A stretch of 64,000 bases of DNA from Escherichia ruysiae (GTDB taxonomy: Bacteria; Pseudomonadota; Gammaproteobacteria; Enterobacterales; Enterobacteriaceae). A program made the position numbers and the translations under genes. Location of the stretch: assembly GCF_031323975.1 (NCBI RefSeq), contig NZ_JAVIWS010000001.1:2790001-2854000 (forward strand), read 5' to 3'. Numbering within the stretch: the stretch's first letter is position 1; the number at the start of each line of letters is the position of its first letter. Below are positions 8,373 to 18,610 of this stretch, piece by piece. The notes under the pieces are model-generated. The model saw nothing but the letters and a program-made list of their open reading frames with translations. It made no database searches and was not told where the DNA came from.

Positions 8373-10403
8373 TTACTGTTGCCCCGCCCAGACAACCATC
8401 ACTTTATCATTGCCATGTTCACGGACAAATCCATAACCTTGTTTCAGTGGCAATGTGGTCTGCTTACCCGCGCCAATCGCTGGATGGCGGGCGCGGAACT
8501 GACCGAGGCGTTGCCAGTGCGCAACGCTGGCGGCAGATTTACCGCTAACATCCTGCCAGTTCATATCCGAGCGTGTGCCTTGCAGCGGATCTGAGCCGGT
8601 GGCTCCGAACGGACGCGAGGATTCATCACCGTAAAAGATTTGTACCGCGCCTGGCGCTAATAATAATAACTCTGCTGCTTTGTCGCCTCCTTCGCGGAAC
8701 AGGCGGGTATCATGCGAGGAGAGATAGCTCAACACGTTGAAATCCTGCAATTTATCTGCCATTTGCTGCCAGGTGGTATCCATCTGCGCCAGACAATCGA
8801 CGGCTTTCGCCGCCTGTTCCTGATAATCGAAGTTGATCATCGCATCGAAGCCGTGGCGATAGTAGTCACTTTGCATCACGCCATGACCCCAGGCTTCGCC
8901 GGTCATCCAGAAAGGTTTACCATCTAACGCTTTATCGGGATTCGCTTTTTTCCATTCGCTAAGTGCGGCGCTGGCCTGAGTTTTCAGTTGCTGCCAGGCG
9001 GGCAACTCAACATGTTTGGCGGTGTCGACCCGAAAACCATCAATCCCGTAGTCGCGAACCCACTGGCTTAACCAGTGAGTTAAATAATCGCGCGGCGTAT
9101 AGCCATCGATGGCTTTAGCGTGGGTATCCGGTTTGTTTTTATAGAACACCGGCAGACCTGAAGCGGTGGTAGATTCGGTCTTTATATCCGGTAAAAAGGC
9201 CAGCGACATGGTGAGATCGTCGAATCCAGGATTGTCGTAATCTCCAATATCCGTTCTGACCCAGTTTTTCCCCCACCATTTATCCCACCCTGTTTTGTCG
9301 CTGAAATTAATGTAATCGTTAAAACTATGCCAGGTTTGCCCGGCGGCGGGTTTCCAGTCGCTCCAGCGGTCACCCAGCGTTTTTTTCAGCTCATCACCAG
9401 AAATATATAACGCGCCAAACTGATACTCCTGCATATCCGCCAGCGTGGCATAACCGGTATGGTTCATCACCACATCAAAGAGAATACGAATACCGCGCTG
9501 GTGCGCGCTATCAACCAGCGTCCGTAGATCGGCTTCGTTGCCCATATTTGCATCAAGATTCGTCCAGTCCTGTGTGTAATAACCGTGGTAGGCATAATGC
9601 GGGAAATCGCCTTTTGTACCACCGCCTACCCAGCCGTGAATTTGCTCAAATGGGGCGCTGATCCATAGGGCATTGACGCCGAGCTGCTGGAGATAATCCA
9701 GTTTGTTGGTCAGGCCGCGTAAATCGCCGCCGTGAAAAGTGCCAATTTCCGCCATACCGTCTTTATGACGACCGTAGCTCTGGTCATTGCTGAGATCGCC
9801 GTTTTCGAAACGGTCTGTCAGCACAAAGTAAACGGTGGCGTTATGCCAGTCGAAAGGGGCAGAGGTGCCAGTTTCTGCCCGTTCCAGCAGTAGCAAGCCG
9901 TTACTGGTGGCGGCAGGTTGTAACGTTATTTGACCGTTTTTCACCGTCGCGATTTGTTGGCTGTAATAATCACGGATTGCCGCACCTTCCGGGAAAGTGG
10001 CACTGACATCAAGCGTAAGTGGTCGTCCATCCCATTTCGGGCATTCACGGATTGGGGTTGCTACTGGTTCGGCGGTGTTTTGGATCGAAATCATCAACGT
10101 TGGCGTGCCGGAGCGGGTGTCGATTTGCAGCTTATATTCGCCAGCTCTGAACAATCGCCATTGTGGCGGTGTGTTATCGCAAGGTTGCAGGGAAAGCATC
10201 TGATTGAGTTTTATCGCATTCACTGGTTGCCAGCACTGTTGGTCAAAATTTAGCGTTAGTGGACGCGTACTTTTAGCCAGCTTAGCGTGGCTGACAAATG
10301 TTCCTGTCCCCTGTTCGGTAAAGATGGGGAACCCCTGCGAAGTCCAGTTGGCGGCAACGGCAAAGCCGGGAAGGAGTGTCAGAAAACAGGCGGAAAGTTT
10401 CAT
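8373..10403 (-). CDS. malS: MalS, periplasmic alpha-amylase
   Basis: A periplasmic GH13 alpha-amylase (676 residues) that cuts maltodextrins, releasing mainly maltohexaose. It has a signal peptide (MKLSACFLTLLPGFAVAA), an N-terminal accessory domain and the GH13 catalytic barrel with DVVMNH, the nucleophile region DGFRVDTAKH, the acid/base region GEAWGHG and SSHDTR. The open frame continues 89 codons upstream to 10670, but the signal peptide fixes the start at 10403. Candidate MalT sites lie upstream. No disruption. Confidence 0.96.
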   Translation of the reverse strand: MKLSACFLTLLPGFAVAANWTSQGFPIFTEQGTGTFVSHAKLAKSTRPLTLNFDQQCWQPVNAIKLNQMLSLQPCDNTPPQWRLFRAGEYKLQIDTRSGTPTLMISIQNTAEPVATPIRECPKWDGRPLTLDVSATFPEGAAIRDYYSQQIATVKNGQITLQPAATSNGLLLLERAETGTSAPFDWHNATVYFVLTDRFENGDLSNDQSYGRHKDGMAEIGTFHGGDLRGLTNKLDYLQQLGVNALWISAPFEQIHGWVGGGTKGDFPHYAYHGYYTQDWTNLDANMGNEADLRTLVDSAHQRGIRILFDVVMNHTGYATLADMQEYQFGALYISGDELKKTLGDRWSDWKPAAGQTWHSFNDYINFSDKTGWDKWWGKNWVRTDIGDYDNPGFDDLTMSLAFLPDIKTESTTASGLPVFYKNKPDTHAKAIDGYTPRDYLTHWLSQWVRDYGIDGFRVDTAKHVELPAWQQLKTQASAALSEWKKANPDKALDGKPFWMTGEAWGHGVMQSDYYRHGFDAMINFDYQEQAAKAVDCLAQMDTTWQQMADKLQDFNVLSYLSSHDTRLFREGGDKAAELLLLAPGAVQIFYGDESSRPFGATGSDPLQGTRSDMNWQDVSGKSAASVAHWQRLGQFRARHPAIGAGKQTTLPLKQGYGFVREHGNDKVMVVWAGQQ

Positions 10404-10813
10404 GGCGGGTGAGTCCTTATTGCTGCGATTTAAGACAGTTTGCCAGCGAATAGCCAGACAAAGCTCATCCCTGAATAGTAAGTCCACAGGATGAGAAGCA
10501 GGGGTGAGCGATCGCGCGCAAAAAACGGCTGAATTTTGCGATAAAATCCACATTTTCTGCGATCTTGCACCAATCTGAACCATTACCACGTGACATAGTT
10601 TCAGATTTGGACTATTCCTTGGGGTGCGCTTGACCGCTATTTTTGATATGATTTGAGATTCAACTCTCAAATTTGGGAAAAATATTACTCTAAATCATTC
10701 GAGTTGCAGGACAAAACACCAATGGCGTTTTGAACAGCGTTTACGCAGTACAGGCAACTTGAAGTATGACGAGTATAAGGTGTTTGAATGATTAAATCCG
10801 ATCAGGAGACCTG
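10404..10813. promoter_or_regulatory. malS-bax divergent intergenic region with MalT-box-like motifs
   Basis: A 410-bp gap without a gene. Motifs resembling the MalT box core (GGATGAG type) occur at 10464-10470 (minus strand), 10489-10495 and, more loosely, GGGGTGAG at 10501-10508; malS is known to be MalT-dependent, so this cluster is a plausible activator site. A 77-bp inverted-repeat element follows at 10695-10771. I see nothing else in it. Confidence 0.45.
10695..10771. repeat. Small inverted-repeat element upstream of bax
   Basis: Imperfect inverted repeat with arms TCATTCGAGTTGC (about 10695-10707) and GCAACTTGAAGTATGA (10754-10769). The 5' (attcgagttgcag) and 3' (gcaacttgaagtatgacg) arms look like those of short intergenic elements seen elsewhere in E. 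coli, but I cannot name the family with confidence. Confidence 0.4.
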
Positions 10814-11638
10814 ATGATTTTGACTCCCATACGACGATATGGGGCGATGATTCTTATGTTACTCACTCTGGTGTTTTCGAGTGAGGTGTTAGCGAAGACG
10901 CACACGACAACAACGAGTCAAAAGTCCCACTTAACTAAAGCTAGTAATAAACAGGTAAGCAGTAAACAAGAGTATTCTCGCAATAGTGCAAAGAGCAGTT
11001 CACTTCCTGATTTGCGAAAATACCCTTCCGGAACACCAAGAAAAAAAGCGTTTCTCCGGACTGTAATGCCCTATATTACCAGCCAAAATGCTGCCATTAC
11101 GGCGGAACGTAACTGGCTGATTTCAAAACAGTACCAGGGGCAATGGTCGCCTTCAGAGCGTGCACGTCTACAAGACATTGCCAAACGCTATAAGGTGAAG
11201 TGGTCCGGTAATACGCGAAAAATCCCGTGGAATACGCTACTCGAACGCGTAGACATTATCCCGACCAGTATGGTAGCGACGATGGCTGCCGCAGAAAGCG
11301 GTTGGGGAACGTCGAAGCTGGCGCGTAGTAACAACAACCTGTTCGGCATGAAGTGCATGAAAGGGCGTTGTACCAATGCGCCGGGTAAAGTGAAGGGGTA
11401 CTCTCAGTTCAGTTCTGTAAAAGAATCGGTGAGCGCCTATGTCACTAACCTGAATACGCATCCGGCTTACGCTTCTTTCCGCAAATCACGTGCACAATTG
11501 CGTAAAGCGGATCAGGAAGTTACCGCCACAGCGATGATTCATAAGCTGAAAGGTTATTCCACGAAAGGGCAGAGCTATAACAACTACCTGTTCGCGATGT
11601 ACCAGGATAACCAGCGGTTAATTGCCGCGCATATGTAA
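10814..11638 (+). CDS. bax: Bax, putative peptidoglycan glucosaminidase (FlgJ-like)
   Basis: A 274-residue protein with an N-terminal hydrophobic signal (MILTPIRRYGAMILMLLTLV, then VLA), a Ser/Lys/Gln-rich linker (about 28-70) and a C-terminal glucosaminidase domain like that of FlgJ. The likely catalytic glutamate is in MAAAESGWGTSKLA. Probably exported and acting on murein; the physiological role is not established. A ribosome site CAGGAG lies upstream and a terminator follows. Confidence 0.92.
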   Translation: MILTPIRRYGAMILMLLTLVFSSEVLAKTHTTTTSQKSHLTKASNKQVSSKQEYSRNSAKSSSLPDLRKYPSGTPRKKAFLRTVMPYITSQNAAITAERNWLISKQYQGQWSPSERARLQDIAKRYKVKWSGNTRKIPWNTLLERVDIIPTSMVATMAAAESGWGTSKLARSNNNLFGMKCMKGRCTNAPGKVKGYSQFSSVKESVSAYVTNLNTHPAYASFRKSRAQLRKADQEVTATAMIHKLKGYSTKGQSYNNYLFAMYQDNQRLIAAHM

Positions 11639-11651
11639 TTGCATTCCCTTG

Positions 11652-11686
11652 AGCCTTATCCGGCTTGTTGGTCGGATAGGGCTTTT
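11652..11686 (+). terminator. bax terminator
   Basis: Stem AGCCTTATCCG / CGGATAGGGCT (11652-11662 and 11673-11683, one G-U pair) followed by TTT, 14 bp past the bax stop. Confidence 0.7.
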
Positions 11687-11711
11687 GCTCGCATCAGGTG
11701 GTTGTGCTGAA

Positions 11712-11788
<77 letters not shown>

Positions 11789-11823
11789 CCACGAAATGTT
11801 GCCAGGCGGATTTTCCCCTTCCG

Positions 11824-13002
11824 CTACAGCATTACCTCGCTATTTACATCGCGATACTCTTTTGGTGTCGTGTCATACGCTTTTTTAAAAACAGAGTAGA
11901 AGTATTGCAGCGATGGATAACCGCACATTTGCGATATCTCATTGATCGACAAGGTAGTAGAAATCAGCAGGCTGCGCGCTTTCTCCAGCTTCTCGGCATG
12001 AATCATGGCGTGAATAGTTTCACCCACTTCTTCTTTAAACCGTTTCTCAAGATTAGATCGCGATATGCCCACCGCATCCAGAACCTGATCCACTTTAATT
12101 CCTTTGCAGGCATGATTGCGGATGTAATGCATGGCCTGAATAACGGCGGGATCGGTCAGCGAACGGTAATCCGTTGAACGCCGTTCGATGACACGGACTG
12201 GCGGAACCAAAATCCGCTGCAACGGCATCTCTTCTTTATCTAATAAGCGATGCAAAAGTTTTGCCGCCTGATAGCCCATTTGTCGGGCGCCCTGGGCGAC
12301 AGAAGAGAGGGCGACACGCGAAAGATAGCGGGTCAATTCTTCGTTATCTATGCCAATCACGCATAATTTTTCCGGTACGGGGATGTGCAGATGCTCGCAT
12401 ACTTGCAGAATATGCCGCGCCCGGGCGTCAGTGACGGCAATAATTCCTGTTTGCGGTGGCAGCGTTTGCAGCCAGTCTGCCAGCCGATTTTGCGCGTGTT
12501 GCCAGTTCTCTGGTGCGGTTTCCAGCCCCTGATAAACCACACCTCGGTACTTCTCTTCAGCCACAAGCTGGCGAAAGGCATACTCGCGTTCGGCGGCCCA
12601 GCGTTTGCCGCTCGGCTCTGGCAGACCATAAAAAGCAAAGCGGTTAACGCCTTTCTCTTTTAAATGCAAAAATGCGCTTTCAACCAGCGCGTAGTTATCG
12701 GTGGCAATGTAATGTACGGGCGGAGAGCTTTCTGCCAGGTGATACGAGCCACCAACGCCAACAATAGGGACGTTGACATCAGCCAATGCTTGCTCGATTT
12801 GTTTATCGTCGAAGTCGGCGATGACGCCATCTCCTAACCAGTCCTTGATTTTATCAATGCGGGCGCGGAAATCTTCTTCAATGAAAATATCCCATTCCGA
12901 TTGCGACGCCTGTAAATATTCCCCTACACCTTCTACTACTTGACGGTCATAGGCTTTATTAGCATTGAACAGCAACGTGATGCGATGACGTTTAGTAAAC
13001 AT
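11824..13002 (-). CDS. xylR: XylR, AraC-family activator of the xylose regulon
   Basis: A 392-residue activator that binds D-xylose and turns on xylAB and xylFGHR. The N-terminal two thirds is a LacI/periplasmic-binding-like sugar domain (about 5-270, with GVIADFDDKQIEQAL and VIGIDNEELTRYLS). The C-terminal AraC domain (about 280-385) carries two helix-turn-helices (VDQVLDAVGISRSNLEKRFK and INEISQMCGYPSLQYFYSVF). It is the last gene of the xylFGHR transcription unit, 77 bp after xylH, and may also have its own weak promoter there. Confidence 0.97.
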   Translation of the reverse strand: MFTKRHRITLLFNANKAYDRQVVEGVGEYLQASQSEWDIFIEEDFRARIDKIKDWLGDGVIADFDDKQIEQALADVNVPIVGVGGSYHLAESSPPVHYIATDNYALVESAFLHLKEKGVNRFAFYGLPEPSGKRWAAEREYAFRQLVAEEKYRGVVYQGLETAPENWQHAQNRLADWLQTLPPQTGIIAVTDARARHILQVCEHLHIPVPEKLCVIGIDNEELTRYLSRVALSSVAQGARQMGYQAAKLLHRLLDKEEMPLQRILVPPVRVIERRSTDYRSLTDPAVIQAMHYIRNHACKGIKVDQVLDAVGISRSNLEKRFKEEVGETIHAMIHAEKLEKARSLLISTTLSINEISQMCGYPSLQYFYSVFKKAYDTTPKEYRDVNSEVML

Positions 13003-13079
13003 GGTTCTTTTCCTGCTGAATCATGTAAAAACTCAAAACCGGTAATACGTTACCGGCTTTGAGAAAATTTTTATCAAAG

Positions 13080-14261
13080 TCAGGAACGGCGTTTGGTTGC
13101 GGAGTCCATCCATACTGCCAGCAACAGAATCGCACCTTTGACGATATACTGCCAGAAGGTCGGTACATCCATCATACTCATACCGTTATCTAGTGAAGCC
13201 ATGATGAATGCCCCCATTACTGCTCCGGCAACACTTCCCACACCGCCTGCCAGACTAGTACCACCAATCACGCATGCTGCAATCGCGTCCAGCTCGGCGA
13301 TATTCCCCGCAGAAGGTGAACCAGCGCCAAGTCGAGAACTAAGAATTAACCCGGCGATGGCTACCATCAAACCGTTGATAGCAAACACAGCAAGTTTTGT
13401 TCGTTCAACGTTAATCCCGGATAGCCGTGCCGCTTCCAGATTACCGCCAATAGCGTAAATGCGTCGCCCAAAAGCTGTCCGTGTTGCCATAAACATTCCA
13501 CCGAGTAACAGCAACGTCAGCAGTAGAACAGGAGTAGGAACGCCACGGTAATCATTTAGCAGCCAGATTGCGCCTAAAACAATAATAGCCGTTAATGCCT
13601 GGCGACCGACCACCGCTGTAGATGCCGGAGACTGCAAACCCAAAGCCTGACGGCGCATTCTTCCGCGCCATTGCCAGCCGACAAAAGCCATTAAACCAAG
13701 CGCGCCGATGATGAAACCGGTACTTGCTGGTAGATAGCTTTGCCCAATTTGTGACATCGCGGCGCTGGTGGGGGAAACGGTCGTGCCGTTGGTGATACCA
13801 ATAAGGATGCCGCGAAATGCCAACATGCCTGCCAGGGTGACAATAAATGACGGGACTTTGCGGTACGCGACCCACCACCCATTCCATGCTCCGAGAAGCA
13901 GCCCCAGAACCAATGTCACAATGATAGTGAGCGGCAGCGGCCAGCCCAACCAAACGTCGCAGATAGCGGCGACCCCGCCTAATAGCCCCATCATGGAGCC
14001 GACCGAGAGGTCGATTTCAGCAGAAATTATGACGAACACCATACCTACCGCGAGAATGCCGGTAATTGCGGTCTGGCGCAGCAGGTTGGAAACGTTACGG
14101 GCGCTTAAGTAGGCGCCATCGGTGGTCCAGGTAAAGAACAGCATGATTGCGATGATCGCTGCAATCATAACGAAGACCTGTAAATTCAGTGATTTCAGCC
14201 AAGAAAAGCCACCGGATGTCGGTACGGCTAATTTCACTTCAGACGGATTGCTTTTCGACAT
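13080..14261 (-). CDS. xylH: XylH, xylose ABC transporter permease
   Basis: Inner-membrane permease (393 residues) of the high-affinity D-xylose ABC importer XylFGH, BPD_transp_2 family, with about ten membrane segments. Typical RbsC-like stretches include [16 protein letters not shown] and [20 protein letters not shown]. Its start overlaps the end of xylG by 23 bp, implying translational coupling. Confidence 0.97.
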   Translation of the reverse strand: MSKSNPSEVKLAVPTSGGFSWLKSLNLQVFVMIAAIIAIMLFFTWTTDGAYLSARNVSNLLRQTAITGILAVGMVFVIISAEIDLSVGSMMGLLGGVAAICDVWLGWPLPLTIIVTLVLGLLLGAWNGWWVAYRKVPSFIVTLAGMLAFRGILIGITNGTTVSPTSAAMSQIGQSYLPASTGFIIGALGLMAFVGWQWRGRMRRQALGLQSPASTAVVGRQALTAIIVLGAIWLLNDYRGVPTPVLLLTLLLLGGMFMATRTAFGRRIYAIGGNLEAARLSGINVERTKLAVFAINGLMVAIAGLILSSRLGAGSPSAGNIAELDAIAACVIGGTSLAGGVGSVAGAVMGAFIMASLDNGMSMMDVPTFWQYIVKGAILLLAVWMDSATKRRS

Positions 14262-15780
14262 GATGTTCGCTCCTCAATGCGGCTTCCATCACCTGCTCCT
14301 GAGTCAGGTTATGATTTATCAGGTTGGCTTTTAGTTCTCCTTCATGCATCACCAGCACACGATCGCTAAGGCCGAGTACTTCAGGTAATTCAGAAGAGAT
14401 GACAATAACGGCAATACCTTGCTGGACGAGTTGGTTAATTAATTTGTAGATCTCGTATTTCGCGCCAATATCGATACCCCTGGTGGGTTCATCAAGAATG
14501 AGAATGCGCGGGTTAAGTAATAGACAGCGAGCGAGGATCGCTTTTTGCTGATTGCCGCCGCTCAAACGTCCAATAGCAAGGTCGGGGGACGACGTTTTAA
14601 CTTTGAGTTGCTGGATGGATTCCAGAATACATTTTTGCTCTGCGGCATCATCAAGCTGGCTGATCCCTCCGGTAAATTTATTGAGTGCGGCGAGGGTAAT
14701 ATTTTTACCAACTGCCATTACCGGAACGATGCCATCGCGCTTTCTGTCTTCTGGCACCATCGCAATACCCTGGGCGATCGCTTGCTGGCAGTTGCGAATA
14801 TCCACCTGTTTGCCGTCAATATAGATTTTCCCTTCCCACTGTCCGGGCCAAACGCCAAACAGGCATTGAATGGTTTCGGTACGCCCGGCGCCGACCAGTC
14901 CGGCAATACCCAGTATTTCACCGCGTTTCAGAGAAAAAGAGACATCATTAACTCGTTTAATATGGCGATTAACCGGATGCCACGCCGTCAAGTGCTCAAT
15001 ACGTAATATTTCATCACCCGTGATATGCGGTTCGTTAGGGTAAAGTGCCGTTAATTCTCGCCCTACCATCATAGTGATAATATCGTCTTCGCTCATTCCG
15101 GCTGCATCACGTGTTCCTATATGCTGACCGTCGCGAATAACGCAAATCGTATCGGAAATTGCTTTAACTTCGTTGAGTTTGTGCGAAATATAGATACAGG
15201 CGATACCGTGTTGTTGCAGATCGCGAATAATATCCAGTAAAACCGTGGTTTCCAGCTCGGTTAATGAGGCTGTCGGTTCATCGAGAATTAATAAACGCAC
15301 CTGCTTATTTAGCGCCTTGGCAATTTCAACCAGTTGTTGTTGCCCAAGCCCTAAATCGCCAACGCGGGTATCGGGTGAAATGGATAAACTGACCTGTGCT
15401 AATAGCTTCTGGCAGCGTAGCGTCATCTGGTCATAATCCATAATCCCATTGTGGGTTATTTCGTTACCCAAGAAGATATTTTCCAACACGGTCAATTCTT
15501 TCACCAGGGCTAATTCCTGGTGAATGATGGCGATGCCTTTGCGTTCGGTATCGCGGATGTGACTTGCCTGAATCTCTTCGCCAGCAAAAATAATTTCGCC
15601 TTCGTAGGAGCCATGAGGATAAATTCCACACAGCACTTTCATCAGCGTTGATTTACCAGACCCATTTTCCCCACAGAGTGAGACGATTTCGCCAGCGTTT
15701 AGCCGCAAGCTGACGTTATCTATCGCCTTCACGGTGCCGAAGGTTTTGGTAATGTTCTTCATTTCAAGTAGATAAGACAT
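14239..15780 (-). CDS. xylG: XylG, xylose ABC transporter ATPase
   Basis: Duplicated ABC ATPase (513 residues) energising xylose import. The first domain has Walker [10 protein letters not shown] (near 37-45), signature LGLGQQQ and Walker [11 protein letters not shown]; the second has a degenerate GLVGAGRTE loop, signature LSGGNQQ and Walker [11 protein letters not shown], an asymmetry common to sugar ABC ATPases. The frame extends 12 codons further upstream, but the ATG at 15780 gives the family start. It lies 76 bp downstream of xylF. Confidence 0.97.
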   Translation of the reverse strand: MSYLLEMKNITKTFGTVKAIDNVSLRLNAGEIVSLCGENGSGKSTLMKVLCGIYPHGSYEGEIIFAGEEIQASHIRDTERKGIAIIHQELALVKELTVLENIFLGNEITHNGIMDYDQMTLRCQKLLAQVSLSISPDTRVGDLGLGQQQLVEIAKALNKQVRLLILDEPTASLTELETTVLLDIIRDLQQHGIACIYISHKLNEVKAISDTICVIRDGQHIGTRDAAGMSEDDIITMMVGRELTALYPNEPHITGDEILRIEHLTAWHPVNRHIKRVNDVSFSLKRGEILGIAGLVGAGRTETIQCLFGVWPGQWEGKIYIDGKQVDIRNCQQAIAQGIAMVPEDRKRDGIVPVMAVGKNITLAALNKFTGGISQLDDAAEQKCILESIQQLKVKTSSPDLAIGRLSGGNQQKAILARCLLLNPRILILDEPTRGIDIGAKYEIYKLINQLVQQGIAVIVISSELPEVLGLSDRVLVMHEGELKANLINHNLTQEQVMEAALRSEHHVEKQSV

Positions 15781-15856
15781 AACGACTCCACCTAAGCCAA
15801 TCAGTTCACGCGGCATGGAGAGAAATCACGCCCCGGTCAGCGCCGGGGCGTGATGC

Positions 15857-16849
15857 TTAAAGCTCGCTCTCTTTGTGGAATCCGTCTTTAATTACCGTAT
15901 CTTTGATGTTGTTTTTATTAACATCGATTGGTGTCAGCAGGCGGGATGGAACATCTTTCAGACCATTATTCAGTGTGGTATCTGCTTTTGGTTCCTGACC
16001 ATTGCCCAACTCAACGGCAATTTCTGCGGCAGTATTTGCCAACAACGTAATGGGTTTATACACCGTCATAGTTTGCGTACCGGCAGCAATACGTTTTATG
16101 CCCGCGAGATCCGCATCCTGGCCGGAAATTGCTACTTTCCCTGATAAACCTTGCGCGCTTAATGCCTGAATTGCCCCGCCAGCGGTAGCATCGTTTGAGG
16201 CAACAACCGCATCAATTTTGTTATTGTTGGCAGTTAGCGCATTTTCCATAATTTTCAGCGCATTTTCTGGTAACCAGCCATCAACCCATTGGTCGCCAAC
16301 GACTTTAATTTTTCCTGAGTCAACATAAGGTTTTAATACTTTCATTTGCCCGGCGCGGAATAGCTTGGCGTTGTTATCGACCGGGGAGCCACCCATCAGG
16401 AAATAATTGCCTTGTGGGACGATATCAACCAGGGCTTTTGCTTGCAGTTCGCCGACTTTTTCATTATCGAAAGAAATATAAAAATCGATATCTGCATCAT
16501 TAATCATGCGGTCGTAAGCTAATACTTTTATACCTTCTTGTTTGGCTTCTTTTACAACGTTACTTAATACCTGACCGTTATACGGAATAATGACAAGAAC
16601 GTCGACGCCCCGGTTAATCATGTTTTCAATCTGCGACATTTGGGTTTCTTCATTGCCATTCGCAGATTGTACAAATACTTTTGCACCGAGAGATTCTGCT
16701 TTTTTAACAAAGATATCCCGATCCTTTTGCCAGCGTTCAAGACGGAGATCATCAATCGCCATTCCTATTTTTACTTCTTTGGCGTGCGCCGCGACGTTAG
16801 TAAGCAGAAGTGAGGTGCAAAGGGTGAGTAAAATGTTCTTTATTTTCAT
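15857..16849 (-). CDS. xylF: XylF, periplasmic D-xylose-binding protein
   Basis: Periplasmic binding protein (330 residues) of the XylFGH importer, of the RbsB-like type. The signal peptide (MKIKNILLTLCTSLLLTNVA, then AHA) ends near residue 23. Sugar-binding segments of the family are visible (DDLRLERWQKDRD, YDRMINDADIDFYISFDN, SGQDADLAGIKRI). First gene of the minus-strand xylFGHR unit, divergent from xylA. Confidence 0.97.
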   Translation of the reverse strand: MKIKNILLTLCTSLLLTNVAAHAKEVKIGMAIDDLRLERWQKDRDIFVKKAESLGAKVFVQSANGNEETQMSQIENMINRGVDVLVIIPYNGQVLSNVVKEAKQEGIKVLAYDRMINDADIDFYISFDNEKVGELQAKALVDIVPQGNYFLMGGSPVDNNAKLFRAGQMKVLKPYVDSGKIKVVGDQWVDGWLPENALKIMENALTANNNKIDAVVASNDATAGGAIQALSAQGLSGKVAISGQDADLAGIKRIAAGTQTMTVYKPITLLANTAAEIAVELGNGQEPKADTTLNNGLKDVPSRLLTPIDVNKNNIKDTVIKDGFHKESEL

Positions 16850-17216
16850 GATTCAGAGGCCTTCTGTTGTTAGAGGACAGCTTAAAAAAGTAACAATCAC
16901 CGCGATAAACGTAACCAATTTTTAGCAACTAAACAGGGGAAGACAATTACAGATTTTTATCTTTCGATTACGATTTTTGGTTTATTTCTTGATTTATGAC
17001 AGAGATCTTACTTTTGTTGATTAATTGTACTTGTTGCATTTTTCTATTCGAGAAATCACCCGGTTTCATCATTCCATATTATTTTTGCGAGCGAGCGCAC
17101 ACTTGTGAATTATCTCAATAGCAGTGTGAAATAACATAATTGAGCAACTGAAAGGGAGTGCCCAATATTACGACATCATCCATCACACGCGGCATTACCT
17201 GATTATGGAGTTCATT
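16850..17216. promoter_or_regulatory. xylF-xylA divergent control region (XylR/CRP)
   Basis: A 367-bp gap holding both xylose promoters. A CRP-like site TGTGA-N6-TCAAT is at 17104-17119, the position used by CRP between the divergent promoters in E. coli. XylR sites are known to flank it on each side (repeated segments around 16950-17020 toward xylF and 17120-17160 toward xylA), but I can place them only approximately. A near-consensus GGAG at 17207-17210 precedes the xylA ATG. Confidence 0.75.
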
Positions 17217-18539
17217 ATGCAAGCCTATTTTGACCAGCTCGATCGCGTTCGTTATGAAGGTCCGAAATCCTCTAACCCGTTAGCATTCCGTCATTACAAC
17301 CCCGACGAACTGGTGTTGGGCAAGCGTATGGAAGACCACTTGCGTTTTGCCGCCTGCTACTGGCACACCTTCTGCTGGAACGGGGCGGACATGTTTGGCG
17401 TGGGCGCGTTTAATCGTCCGTGGCAGCAGCCTGGCGAAGCCCTCGCGCTGGCGAAGCGTAAAGCCGATGTCGCATTCGAGTTTTTCCACAAACTACATGT
17501 GCCGTTTTATTGCTTCCATGACGTGGATGTTTCCCCGGAAGGCTCATCGTTAAAAGAGTACATCAATAACTTTGCGCAAATGGTCGATGTGCTGGCTGGC
17601 AAGCAAGAAGAGAGCGGCGTGAAACTGCTGTGGGGAACAGCCAACTGCTTTACTAACCCTCGCTATGGCGCAGGCGCGGCGACGAATCCAGATCCCGAAG
17701 TCTTTAGCTGGGCAGCTACACAAGTTGTTACCGCGATGGAAGCAACGCATAAACTGGGTGGTGAAAACTATGTGCTGTGGGGCGGTCGTGAAGGTTATGA
17801 AACTCTGTTGAATACCGATCTTCGTCAGGAGCGTGAACAGCTTGGTCGCTTTATGCAGATGGTGGTTGAGCATAAACATAAAATCGGTTTCCAGGGCACG
17901 CTGCTTATCGAACCGAAACCGCAAGAACCGACCAAACATCAATATGATTACGATGCCGCAACGGTTTACGGCTTCCTGAAACAGTTTGGCCTGGAAAAAG
18001 AGATTAAACTGAATATTGAAGCGAACCACGCGACGCTTGCGGGGCACTCTTTCCACCATGAAATTGCCACAGCCATTGCGCTTGGTCTGTTCGGTTCTGT
18101 CGATGCTAACCGTGGCGACGCGCAACTGGGCTGGGATACTGACCAGTTCCCGAACAGCGTGGAAGAGAACGCGCTGGTAATGTATGAAATCCTCAAAGCA
18201 GGTGGCTTCACGACCGGCGGTCTGAACTTTGATGCCAAAGTACGTCGTCAGAGCACTGATAAATATGATCTGTTCTACGGTCATATTGGGGCGATGGATA
18301 CGATGGCGCTGTCACTGAAAATTGCAGCCCGCATGATTGAAGACGGCGAACTGGATAAACGCGTAGCACAACGTTATTCCGGCTGGAATAGTGAACTGGG
18401 TCAGCAAATCCTGAAAGGTCAAATGTCATTGGCTGATTTAGCAAAATATGCTCAGGACAACAATCTGGCGCCGGTGCATCAGAGTGGACGCCAGGAGCAA
18501 CTGGAAAATCTGGTAAATCATTATCTGTTCGACAAATAA
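17217..18539 (+). CDS. xylA: XylA, D-xylose isomerase
   Basis: Cytoplasmic, metal-dependent isomerase (440 residues) that converts D-xylose to D-xylulose, the first step of xylose catabolism. Visible active-site residues are His-101 ([12 protein letters not shown]) and the metal ligands Glu-232 and Lys-234 ([13 protein letters not shown]). The start is the ATG at 17217 after TATGGAG, rather than an in-frame codon at 17205. Followed by a hairpin and then xylB. Confidence 0.98.
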   Translation: MQAYFDQLDRVRYEGPKSSNPLAFRHYNPDELVLGKRMEDHLRFAACYWHTFCWNGADMFGVGAFNRPWQQPGEALALAKRKADVAFEFFHKLHVPFYCFHDVDVSPEGSSLKEYINNFAQMVDVLAGKQEESGVKLLWGTANCFTNPRYGAGAATNPDPEVFSWAATQVVTAMEATHKLGGENYVLWGGREGYETLLNTDLRQEREQLGRFMQMVVEHKHKIGFQGTLLIEPKPQEPTKHQYDYDAATVYGFLKQFGLEKEIKLNIEANHATLAGHSFHHEIATAIALGLFGSVDANRGDAQLGWDTDQFPNSVEENALVMYEILKAGGFTTGGLNFDAKVRRQSTDKYDLFYGHIGAMDTMALSLKIAARMIEDGELDKRVAQRYSGWNSELGQQILKGQMSLADLAKYAQDNNLAPVHQSGRQEQLENLVNHYLFDK

Positions 18540-18561
18540 CGGCTAATTGTGCAGTCCGCAA

Positions 18562-18596
18562 GCCCGGTTATCGGTAGCGATACCGGGCATTTTTTT
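18562..18596 (+). terminator. Terminator-like hairpin between xylA and xylB
   Basis: An 11-bp stem (GCCCGGT..ATCG / CGATACCGGGC, one bulged T, loop GTAG) at 18562-18588, followed by a run of seven T. It lies inside the xylAB operon 22 bp past xylA, with the T-run ending 15 bp before the xylB ATG. It would pass as a Rho-independent terminator, so it may lower xylB expression relative to xylA or protect the xylA message. Confidence 0.7.
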
Positions 18597-18610
18597 AAGG
18601 AACAATCGCT

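Noticed and set aside
10404-10670. N-terminal extension of the malS frame to 765 residues
   Set aside because: The extension carries no domain and would bury the signal peptide that begins at 10403; the 676-residue form matches the family.
17550-18284. A 244-codon minus-strand frame inside xylA
   Set aside because: Fully antisense to the well-supported xylA; composition reflects xylA codon bias. The same applies to long antisense frames in glyQ, glyS and bcsA.
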